From Dialister sp. UBA734 (GTDB taxonomy: Bacteria; Bacillota; Negativicutes; Veillonellales; Dialisteraceae): a stretch of DNA of 19,935 nucleotides. The stretch spans positions 10,142 through 30,076 of the forward strand of contig DBLC01000157.1 of the NCBI GenBank assembly GCA_002297935.1, written 5' to 3'. How positions within the stretch are numbered: the first letter of the stretch is position 1; each line of letters begins with the position of its first letter. A program made the translations under genes and the position numbers. The notes below the pieces were generated by a model that was not told the DNA's origin, ran no database searches, and saw nothing but the letters and a program-made list of their open reading frames with translations. Below are positions 14,904-19,935 of this stretch, piece after piece.

Positions 14904-14961
14904 ATTATAGCCGCTTTGAGAAGTTTTTAAAAGACTTTAGAAGTCTTCTAAAAACTTCTCA
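14904..14961 (-). promoter_or_regulatory. Promoter of the secreted-protein gene overlapping a long palindrome
   Basis: TATAAT lies at 14909-14904 on the minus strand. Immediately upstream, 14917-14961 is a palindrome with arms of about 21 bases and one mismatch around a 3-base centre. It covers the expected -35 region. It could be an operator for this promoter, or a hairpin ahead of leader copy 4 on the plus strand. Its arm GTTTTTAGAAGACTT-like sequence recurs at 13749-13795. Confidence 0.55.
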
Positions 14962-15004
14962 TTTGATAACCCCGACCTTTCGGAGGTACCATGCAGGTAG
15001 AATT

Positions 15005-15096
15005 GTTCTAGAAAAGAAGGGCCTAGCTCTTTTTTGATTGGCCATTATACCACGTCCGTTGGCCGTGGTTTGACTATGGCATCAAAAAAATAAAAA
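15005..15096 (+). promoter_or_regulatory. Shared structured leader element, copy 4
   Basis: GTTCTA, spacer, CTAGCTC, T-run, GAT, TG bulge, GCCAT, ACCACG, a 9-base interval, CGTGGT, ATGGC, ATC, A-run. The outer stem GCCAT/ATGGC is perfect. In the inner stem the first added position is mismatched (T-C), and the next two are C-G. It ends about 10 bases before the ribosome site of the gene at 15118. Confidence 0.85.
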
Positions 15097-15117
15097 ATAT
15101 TGTGTTGTGAGGTGCTT

Positions 15118-15537
15118 ATGATGATTATGAAAGATGTATTGACCAAGAATATAGAAGATTTTTTAGATTCTCTGTATGTGAGTTATAAAGTGCAATACAA
15201 AGACCCCGACTTAATCTGGGATAGAGAAACGAAAAGATATGTTCTCTTTGAGCGGACCGGTACTTTGAAAGAATATATTGCGTACATCAAAGAGCATGCC
15301 TATGAATCAGATACAATCTTCACAGGTATTTATCTGGATAAAGAGGATGATATGGGATGTTCCGTTACGTTGGTACGACATTATAAAATGCAAGATATGA
15401 CAATTGCCGTGTCCAGTACATTAGATGAATTCTTTATTGCTCCTCTCCTGCAATATTTTAGAAAAGAAGGATTCGAACCGGGAAGATGTGGCGTGGTGGA
15501 ACAGGTCATCTATGAAAAAGAAAAAGAAGTGTTATAA
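15118..15537 (+). CDS. Hypothetical protein, first gene after leader copy 4
   Basis: A 139-residue protein of unknown family. It has a helical start (VLTKNIEDFLDSLYVSYKVQ), then mixed strands (IFTGIYLDKEDDMGCSVTLV) and a C-terminal helix-rich part (LDEFFIAPLLQYFRKEGFEP). GTGAGGTG at 15106-15113 sets the start at ATG 15118; ATG 15121 and 15127 are also possible. The next gene begins 16 bases after its stop, suggesting one transcript. Confidence 0.68.
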   Translation: MMIMKDVLTKNIEDFLDSLYVSYKVQYKDPDLIWDRETKRYVLFERTGTLKEYIAYIKEHAYESDTIFTGIYLDKEDDMGCSVTLVRHYKMQDMTIAVSSTLDEFFIAPLLQYFRKEGFEPGRCGVVEQVIYEKEKEVL

Positions 15538-15553
15538 CAAAGGGGATGGTTGT

Positions 15554-16033
15554 ATGGATTTTGCTTGTTACATGGCAAGAGATTTGGCAAAATATATCGT
15601 CAACAAATGCATTCATGACGATAAGCCCATCTCCAATCTTACATTGCAGAAACTCTTATACCTGGTGCAGCTCACCATGATAAAAGAAACCGGGGAAATA
15701 GCTTTTTGTGATGATATAGAAGCATGGAAGTTTGGGCCTGTAGTCCCCGATGCCTATTACTACATGTGCGGTAATGGGGCGTTCACCATTATTACTCCCT
15801 ACAAACTGCAAGAAAAACCTACCGGCCCTGCCAAAATCATCATTGACAGGGTGGTGGATGAAAAGCGGGATATGGAACCATTTGCCCTGCAGGAAGAAAT
15901 AGAAAAAGAAGGTTCTCCTTGGAAAAGAGTATATAATGATGGGAAGGGGAGCAAAGAGGTTATTCCCCTTGAGATGATGTATGATTATGTAAAGCCTAAC
16001 AAAAAATGGAGCGACTTACTTTGGTGGTTGTAG
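15554..16033 (+). CDS. Panacea/SocA-like domain protein (DUF4065)
   Basis: A 159-residue protein matching the Panacea (SocA/DUF4065) domain: ARDLAKYIVNKCI (8-20), then LTLQKLLYLVQ (29-39) and DDIEAWKFGPVVPDAYYYM (53-71). In SocAB this type of protein is a proteolytic adaptor that acts as antitoxin. Panacea domains in general are antitoxins for many unrelated toxins and also occur in phages and islands. The start is ATG 15554 after AAAGGGG; the open frame extends further up but overlaps the preceding gene. No validated toxin lies beside it. The unknown gene at 15118 and the MazG-like gene at 16054 are the candidates for a partner. Confidence 0.85.
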   Translation: MDFACYMARDLAKYIVNKCIHDDKPISNLTLQKLLYLVQLTMIKETGEIAFCDDIEAWKFGPVVPDAYYYMCGNGAFTIITPYKLQEKPTGPAKIIIDRVVDEKRDMEPFALQEEIEKEGSPWKRVYNDGKGSKEVIPLEMMYDYVKPNKKWSDLLWWL

Positions 16034-16053
16034 TGTAAGAAGGAGAATCGAAC

Positions 16054-16380
16054 ATGCTCAAATCTGTAGTAGATACCTATGGAGAAACTGCCCAGGCCGA
16101 TATGGTCATTGAAGAGTGCAGTGAACTCATTTATGCTCTTTCAAAGCTGAAACGAGCAAGTGGACTGGGATATAAGACAGGAGATACCCAGGAAGAGGCC
16201 TATAAAAAGGTAATTCAGGAAATGGCTCATGTCCGAAATGCCATTAGAAGTCTGCAATACATTATGGGAATAGATGAAAGAGATATCCAAAATATGATTA
16301 TGGCTTCAGATAAAAAAGCTTATAAATTGGCTTTTGGACAAGAACCTGCAGAGGAAGAATTGGATAAAGAATTCTTTTGA
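16054..16380 (+). CDS. MazG-like nucleotide pyrophosphohydrolase-like protein
   Basis: A 108-residue all-helical protein with the look of the all-alpha NTP pyrophosphohydrolase superfamily (MazG/dUTPase-like). EECSE (E20, E21, E24) provides the first metal-binding set. The second helix has QEMAHVRNAI (55-64), where families usually show ExxD; here E56 is kept but H59 replaces the aspartate. Activity may thus be altered or lost. AAGGAG lies about 10 bases before the ATG. It follows the Panacea gene by 20 bases and is the last gene of the copy-4 operon. Confidence 0.72.
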   Translation: MLKSVVDTYGETAQADMVIEECSELIYALSKLKRASGLGYKTGDTQEEAYKKVIQEMAHVRNAIRSLQYIMGIDERDIQNMIMASDKKAYKLAFGQEPAEEELDKEFF

Positions 16381-16384
16381 AATG

Positions 16385-16421
16385 AAAGAGCTCACTGCTT
16401 TATTGCAGTGGGCTCTTTTTT
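16385..16421 (+). terminator. Terminator of the copy-4 operon
   Basis: AAAGAGCTCACTGC (16385-16398) pairs with GCAGTGGGCTCTTT (16405-16418), including one wobble, around a 6-base loop. The T-run ends at 16421. Confidence 0.9.
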
Positions 16422-16449
16422 CGGGGTAACATAGAAATAGAAGGGAATC

Positions 16450-16542
16450 GTTCTAACAAAGAAAGTCCTAGCTCTTTTTTGATTGGCCATTTTACCACGC
16501 CTTTAGGGCGTGGTTTGCTGATGGCATCAAAAAAATAAAGAA
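16450..16542 (+). promoter_or_regulatory. Shared structured leader element, copy 5
   Basis: GTTCTAAC, spacer, CTAGCTC, T-run, GAT, TG bulge, GCCAT, ACCACG, a 9-base interval with two C-G pairs, CGTGGT, ATGGC, ATC, A-run, AATAAAGAA. This is the most regular copy. It starts 28 bases after a terminator and ends 8 bases before the strong ribosome site GAGGAGGAG of the gene at 16561. Confidence 0.87.
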
Positions 16543-16560
16543 TTTTTTCGAGGAGGAGCT

Positions 16561-16947
16561 ATGGGTATCAATTTGCTTGAAGTGCTTAGGGTATATCCGG
16601 ATTTATTTGAAAGCGAGGAAGCCAAAGCGGCTTATCTTTCGGCCGATGATGCGACCAAGGGGCATATGCTTTCCACTCGGTTATTCAAGAAGCTGGTAGA
16701 ACGGACTGATGAACTGACGGCGCTTAAAAAAGAAAAGATTTCTACCTACCACGGAGCGATGGATACGGCTATGAAGCTCATTGATTCATTGGAATCACAG
16801 AATCAGACCATGTGTGAACTGGTAAATATTCTAAGAAATGTCATTACAGAAAAGGATGAACGAATTGCAATGATGGAAGCCGTACTGAAAAGAAAGGATG
16901 GAACTAAAAATGGACAAGATGGAAGCGATGGAATGGATTTGGAATGA
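16561..16947 (+). CDS. Coiled-coil hypothetical protein, first gene after leader copy 5
   Basis: A 128-residue, almost wholly helical protein. A coiled coil spans about 45-112 (ERTDELTALKKEKISTYHGA, then LIDSLESQNQTMCELVNILR and EKDERIAMMEAVLKRKDG). The C-terminus is a short hydrophilic tail that overlaps the next gene. The family is unknown. GAGGAGGAGC directly precedes ATG 16561. It opens a five-gene run (16561 to 18680). Confidence 0.7.
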   Translation: MGINLLEVLRVYPDLFESEEAKAAYLSADDATKGHMLSTRLFKKLVERTDELTALKKEKISTYHGAMDTAMKLIDSLESQNQTMCELVNILRNVITEKDERIAMMEAVLKRKDGTKNGQDGSDGMDLE

Positions 16948-17326
16948 AATGAAGGATTGGGTGGAACCGGATGTATGGGCTTTACTGGTTGAAAAATATC
17001 TGCCGGGCCATCATTGGGTATTTCCCATGGCCGATTTTGATACCTTCTGCAAGGATTATTTCCCTGGGAAGTATCTGACCATTGCCACCAGGGTGGCAAA
17101 ATCTTATGAACAAAGGACTTTTTATGAAGAGGATCATTGGGCCATGTGGAATCAGGATACAGGGGAAATCACATCGACCTTGTATACCCCCATGGGATTT
17201 ATCCAGATCAAGGACAAATATCCTTTTATTCATAATCTGGTTATGGACCAGGATCCGATATTAGAAAAACTCCATGTAAAAGAGGCGATAGCTGTGATTC
17301 GAGGTGAGAACCATGCCAATCAGTAA
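16910..17326 (+). CDS. Hypothetical protein, paralogue of the gene at 17733
   Basis: A protein of about 138 residues. It aligns end to end with the product of the gene at 17733: WALLVEKYLPG with FALLVQKYAPH, FDTFCKDYFPGKYLTIA with FDSFCQNHFPEDYLKVA, WAMWNQD with WIMWDDY, PMGFIQIKD with PLGFVPFRD, and KEAIAVIRG with DEAIRVIRD. The function is unknown. ATG 16910 lines up with the paralogue's start; ATG 16898 is also possible. It overlaps the end of the coiled-coil gene by 38 bases and the next gene by 14 bases. Confidence 0.72.
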   Translation: MDKMEAMEWIWNEMKDWVEPDVWALLVEKYLPGHHWVFPMADFDTFCKDYFPGKYLTIATRVAKSYEQRTFYEEDHWAMWNQDTGEITSTLYTPMGFIQIKDKYPFIHNLVMDQDPILEKLHVKEAIAVIRGENHANQ

Positions 17327-17729
17327 AACCATCGACTATGTAAATGGATTCATGATTACGAAAGAATTGACACATCATCAAACCCATTATTATGTATTTG
17401 AGGCAGACGAGGACTATGGGGCCAAAAATGATATGGCTTGGCAGTTTGATACTCTCTATGAAGCCGTACAGTTCTGTGAGAATAGGTTCCCCTGCCTGGT
17501 AACCATTGCTCCAGACGGTGATGATGGTCCTAAAGAGTGTTATGTCTATGACAAGTTAGACGACGCTATAGAGAAAATCAAAGAGAGCTATGACATTCCC
17601 CAATCCTTCTATGAAAACTATGAAATGCCAATTGGAGAAAATGGATATATTTGGATAGAAGGATATGACTTTGGGGATTCGATTGGAGAAAAAGTGGATA
17701 TTCAAAATTTAGAAAAGAAGGGAGTCTAG
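17313..17729 (+). CDS. Acidic hypothetical protein, paralogue of the gene at 13811
   Basis: A 138-residue acidic protein of unknown function (DYVNGFMITKEL, FDTLYEAVQFCENRFP, PKECYVYDKLDDAIEKIKES, WIEGYDFGDSIGE). It is the second member of the family seen at 13811, though that copy lies in another operon. ATG 17313 is preferred because GAGGTGAG lies just before it; GTG 17304 is the alternative. It overlaps the preceding gene and is followed 3 bases later by the next. Confidence 0.7.
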   Translation: MPISKTIDYVNGFMITKELTHHQTHYYVFEADEDYGAKNDMAWQFDTLYEAVQFCENRFPCLVTIAPDGDDGPKECYVYDKLDDAIEKIKESYDIPQSFYENYEMPIGENGYIWIEGYDFGDSIGEKVDIQNLEKKGV

Positions 17730-17732
17730 GAG

Positions 17733-18137
17733 ATGGAAATAGAAGAAGCGGTAGAAACCATTCACTATCAGATGACTGAATGGTTAGAGGAAGAAGAATT
17801 TGCCCTATTGGTTCAGAAGTATGCACCCCATGATATATACATTTTTAAAAGTTCCGGGTTTGATTCTTTCTGCCAGAACCATTTCCCGGAAGATTATCTG
17901 AAGGTTGCGGAAAAAGTCGCCAAAGCTGCGCTTCGAGACCAGTACCACCTACAAAGCAAATGGATCATGTGGGACGATTATTATGAAGAATTTAAAACGT
18001 CTACGCATCCACTGGGCTTTGTGCCTTTCCGTGATATGCATCGCTTTATTAAGCGGGTGGTCATGGCAAACGACCCTTTACTGAAAAAGGTCCGCTGGGC
18101 TGATGAGGCCATTCGTGTTATTAGAGATGCATATTAG
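17733..18137 (+). CDS. Hypothetical protein, paralogue of the gene at 16910
   Basis: A 134-residue protein of the same family as the gene at 16910, with the shared blocks LLVQKYAPH, GFDSFCQNHFPEDYLKVAEK, WIMWDDY, LGFVPFRD and ANDPLLKK. Together they flank the 17313 gene, an A-B-A arrangement that points to local duplication. The helical N-terminus (EIEEAVETIHYQMTEWLEEE) is very acidic. GGGAGTCTAGGAG precedes the ATG. The next gene begins 9 bases after its stop. Confidence 0.72.
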   Translation: MEIEEAVETIHYQMTEWLEEEEFALLVQKYAPHDIYIFKSSGFDSFCQNHFPEDYLKVAEKVAKAALRDQYHLQSKWIMWDDYYEEFKTSTHPLGFVPFRDMHRFIKRVVMANDPLLKKVRWADEAIRVIRDAY

Positions 18138-18146
18138 GAGGCTTAC

Positions 18147-18680
18147 ATGAATGAACTTCTGACAGATAAAGAACAAATCGATTGCTGGTGCGCGCTGCAG
18201 TTTATCGCCATGCGAAATAAGAAGATACAAAAGCCATTTCGGCATTTTCCCAAGGGGACGCCTCTCATAGAGTGCATGAAATGGGTAGAAGATAACGGGC
18301 CATACAATTCCATGCAATTGGACTATGAGTTTTTGATACGCCCCGCTCCTTCCAAGAAGGGGGAGATTGATCATCCCTATTTGAAATATCGCGGGGTGGG
18401 TTTTCGGTTGGAACCGTTCATTGAAATGACGAGACAGTATCCCCAGGATTTTACCCGGTATTGCGAAATTGTAATGACCGGGAATGGAATCATCTATTTG
18501 GCAGCTCCTTCTCATGCTTATGTGGAAGAACGGTTGGCTAAGAAGGGCTATGAGCATCTTTGCAATATCTGGTATAATCGGGTCATTGGTCATGAGTTAA
18601 CCGAGGAGCAGCGCAAAGCCATCCATATGTTACAGGAAGAGGGGCTGCTATCCAAGCATTTGACTATTTCTCGGGTATAA
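18147..18680 (+). CDS. Hypothetical protein, last gene of the copy-5 operon
   Basis: A 177-residue soluble protein not recognised by me. It has Trp/Tyr-rich segments (IDCWCALQFIAMRNKK, MKWVEDNGPYNSMQLDYEF, YLKYRGVGFRLEPFIEM) and a helical end (HELTEEQRKAIHMLQEEGL). No motif is clear enough for a function. AGGAGG is spaced 6 bases from the ATG. A terminator follows directly at 18682. Confidence 0.7.
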   Translation: MNELLTDKEQIDCWCALQFIAMRNKKIQKPFRHFPKGTPLIECMKWVEDNGPYNSMQLDYEFLIRPAPSKKGEIDHPYLKYRGVGFRLEPFIEMTRQYPQDFTRYCEIVMTGNGIIYLAAPSHAYVEERLAKKGYEHLCNIWYNRVIGHELTEEQRKAIHMLQEEGLLSKHLTISRV

Positions 18681-18681
18681 C

Positions 18682-18713
18682 AAAAGACTTCTACATTGTT
18701 AGAAGTCTTTTTT
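18682..18713 (+). terminator. Terminator of the copy-5 operon
   Basis: AAAAGACTTCTA (18682-18693) and TAGAAGTCTTTT (18700-18711) form a perfect 12-pair stem with a 6-base loop and a T-run. The arm AGAAGTCTT is the same as in the palindromes at 13749 and 14917. Confidence 0.9.
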
Positions 18714-18723
18714 CGTGTATACT
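18695..18723 (+). promoter_or_regulatory. Possible promoter of the gene at 18754
   Basis: TATACT at 18718-18723 has a weak ATTGTT 17 bases upstream (18695-18700), inside the loop and right arm of the terminator. The -10 is fair, the -35 poor. Confidence 0.35.
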
Positions 18724-18753
18724 ATAGCTAGACTATTTTGAAGGAGAACCATC

Positions 18754-19386
18754 ATGTTGACGTTAGTGGAAAATACGGAAGAATATAGAGAAATAGCCAG
18801 AGTTTGCCGGACATGTATCACTGAAACTTGTGAGGACCTAAGAACAGAGCATCAGTTAAAGGCAGTTCCTATCTCTTTGGGAAACTTGAGATATATGCTG
18901 ATGGCAAAGGATACTAAGGGGACCTATCACGTCTATTACTATATTGCCTTTATGAAATATCCCCAGGATCAGCTAAAAAAGCCACGGCAGACAAGACTTC
19001 TTGTCCATAAGCTATTAAGTGCAGCAGTAAAACGGCGGTATAAAGTAGAAAACCGACAACCACTCCATGAGCTTAGGTATAAATTTACCACTGGTCGGGG
19101 AAAGTCCATTGATTTACATGTAGGTATTCTTGCCAATGATAAACGAAATAGCTATTATCTCATTTCTTATGATAAGGATGAATTGGCATTTACCTGGACT
19201 GAATTAAAAAGAAAGATACAGACCTATCCTAAAATGCTAAAGCAACTAAAGGAGAACCGGCGCATCGAAGAGTTACGGAAACTGTATATTACCAAACTGA
19301 GTGATAAAACCTACAGCAAGGTACCGGCCATTTCTATCTGGAAGGAATGTGTGGATGCCCTCTATTACCATAAGGAAGAGCCATAA
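18754..19386 (+). CDS. Basic hypothetical protein, 210 residues
   Basis: A soluble, strongly basic protein whose family I do not recognise. Basic stretches stand at about 75-110 (QLKKPRQTRLLVHK, AAVKRRYKVENRQP) and 145-190 (TELKRKIQTYPKMLKQLKEN, RRIEELRKLY), consistent with nucleic acid or ribosome binding, but no fold signature confirms that. AAGGAG at 18741-18746 precedes the ATG. It stands alone between the copy-5 operon terminator and a terminator shared with the convergent DUF805 gene. Confidence 0.7.
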   Translation: MLTLVENTEEYREIARVCRTCITETCEDLRTEHQLKAVPISLGNLRYMLMAKDTKGTYHVYYYIAFMKYPQDQLKKPRQTRLLVHKLLSAAVKRRYKVENRQPLHELRYKFTTGRGKSIDLHVGILANDKRNSYYLISYDKDELAFTWTELKRKIQTYPKMLKQLKENRRIEELRKLYITKLSDKTYSKVPAISIWKECVDALYYHKEEP

Positions 19387-19427
19387 AAAAGAGCTTCTAT
19401 AGTATTTGCTATAGAAGCCCATTTTTA
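19385..19427. terminator. Bidirectional terminator between convergent genes
   Basis: GCTTCTATAG (19393-19402) and CTATAGAAGC (19409-19418) form a perfect 10-pair stem, with AAAAAA before and TTTTT after. It overlaps the stop codon of the minus-strand gene at 19425. Confidence 0.85.
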
Positions 19428-19850
19428 TTGCAATGGATCGGGGCCATAATCATTGGGGCCTATATCTCCTTTGCAGCCAATGAGAAATAGGGAGACAAAG
19501 AAATTAAGAATAGGAATAAACAGAAGCAAGACCCAAAGTCCCTGCTTATTCATATCATGAAAACGGCGAATAGCCATGGTGATGCAGCAGATGGTACTAA
19601 CTATACCTAAGACAAGCTGTAAAATATAGAAGGGGAAAGAAACGGTTAACATGCCAAGCAACTGGAAGAGGATGTTTATCACCCCAAATACAAGGGATAA
19701 AAACAGCCAGCGATAGATAAGAGATTTGCGGTTGAGCCGACCGTTGGTAGTAACGAAAAGTTCGTGGAAAATGTCCATGCGGTTGGCATTGGAATTGTGA
19801 AGGATTTCGTCAATTCCTTCTCCTAGGTTGAGGAAGTGTGTCTGGTCCAT
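19425..19850 (-). CDS. DUF805 family inner membrane protein
   Basis: A 141-residue membrane protein. An N-terminal soluble stretch (1-38) precedes the DUF805 core, which begins FVTTNGRLNRKSLIYRWLF. It then has hydrophobic helices at about 46-66, 72-95 and 104-122, the hallmark RRFHDMNKQGLWVLL (about 94-108), and the family ending KGDIGPNDYGPDP. Relatives such as E. coli YhaH are small integral membrane proteins of unknown function, often single genes or prophage cargo. AAGGAGAT precedes the ATG on the minus strand, and a near-consensus promoter lies at 19906-19878. Confidence 0.9.
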   Translation of the reverse strand: MDQTHFLNLGEGIDEILHNSNANRMDIFHELFVTTNGRLNRKSLIYRWLFLSLVFGVINILFQLLGMLTVSFPFYILQLVLGIVSTICCITMAIRRFHDMNKQGLWVLLLFIPILNFFVSLFLIGCKGDIGPNDYGPDPLQ

Positions 19851-19877
19851 AAGGGATATCTCCTTTCCTTTTTTCTT

Positions 19878-19906
19878 ATTGTATGCCTAGGATAGGGGAT
19901 AGTCAA
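19878..19906 (-). promoter_or_regulatory. Promoter of the DUF805 gene
   Basis: On the minus strand TTGACT (19906-19901) and TACAAT (19883-19878) are 17 bases apart, one mismatch each from consensus. Transcription would start about 20 bases before the start codon. Confidence 0.7.
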
Positions 19907-19935
19907 AGAAAAGCTTAGTGTAAAATTTTACTCGG

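Noticed and set aside
9778..16542. Integron attC sites separating gene cassettes
   Set aside because: The palindromes lie 5' of ORFs rather than 3', are separated from the previous ORFs by terminators, and lack paired core sites of the GTTRRRY/RYYYAAC kind. No integrase is present in the window.
9778..16542. Shared elements as rho-independent terminators
   Set aside because: The T-run precedes and the A-run follows the hairpin on both strands, the reverse of a terminator. True terminators are found separately just upstream of several copies.
9778..16542. CRISPR array
   Set aside because: The copies are thousands of bases apart with genes between them, and no spacer-repeat pattern exists.
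18078..18593. Minus-strand open frame of 171 codons
   Set aside because: It is antisense to the genes at 17733 and 18147, which have clear ribosome sites and operon spacing.

Overview
The window looks like the chromosome of a low-to-mid GC Gram-positive-lineage anaerobe, most likely a Firmicute of the Negativicutes type (Dialister/Megasphaera/Veillonella-like). This rests on clean AGGAGG-type ribosome binding sites, AT-rich terminators and an M20 peptidase beside YjiH/YjiG membrane proteins. The genus is an inference from gene style, not a proven identification.

Region 1 (1-4030) is ordinary metabolism. A divergently transcribed regulator (degenerate GGDEF-like core plus C-terminal winged helix) faces an operon of an M20 metallopeptidase and two coupled GATE-domain membrane proteins (YjiH-like, YjiG-like). 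The operon has a terminator-like hairpin in its leader and a terminator at 3989-4028.

Region 2 (about 4030-5880) is debris: an IS256-family transposase gene broken by several frameshifts and stops, followed by a second decayed reading frame I cannot name.

Region 3 (5880-8770) is a plus-strand operon: a DEDDh exonuclease-domain protein, an unknown 350-residue protein, a macro-domain protein that seems to have lost its middle, and a phage-type hypothetical protein. It ends at a terminator shared with a convergent minus-strand pair (9584 down to 8929). The last gene of that pair has an in-frame amber codon followed by 53 further sense codons. A probable attenuator lies in the leader of that pair.

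Region 4 (9778-18713) is the unusual part. A conserved element of about 90 nt occurs five times (9778, 11978, 12956, 15005, 16450). Each copy lies 5' of a group of one to five small, mostly acidic ORFs of unknown function, and four of the five groups end in a recognisable rho-independent terminator. Each copy folds into one long hairpin: U-run, GAU, CCAU and ACCACG on the left pair with CGUGGU, AUGG, AUC and an A-run on the right. Paired bases change together in the inner stem, and the loop length varies. I read this as a shared structured 5' leader that makes a regulon of the small-gene operons. The cargo includes a Panacea/SocA-like protein, a MazG-like pyrophosphohydrolase-like protein and two paralogous families of unknown proteins. 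An AAA-ATPase/PD-(D/E)XK fusion gene (10254-11921) with its own promoter sits between copies 1 and 2.

Region 5 (18714-19935) has one unknown basic protein and a convergent DUF805 membrane protein with a near-consensus promoter. No rRNA, tRNA or CRISPR array was seen.
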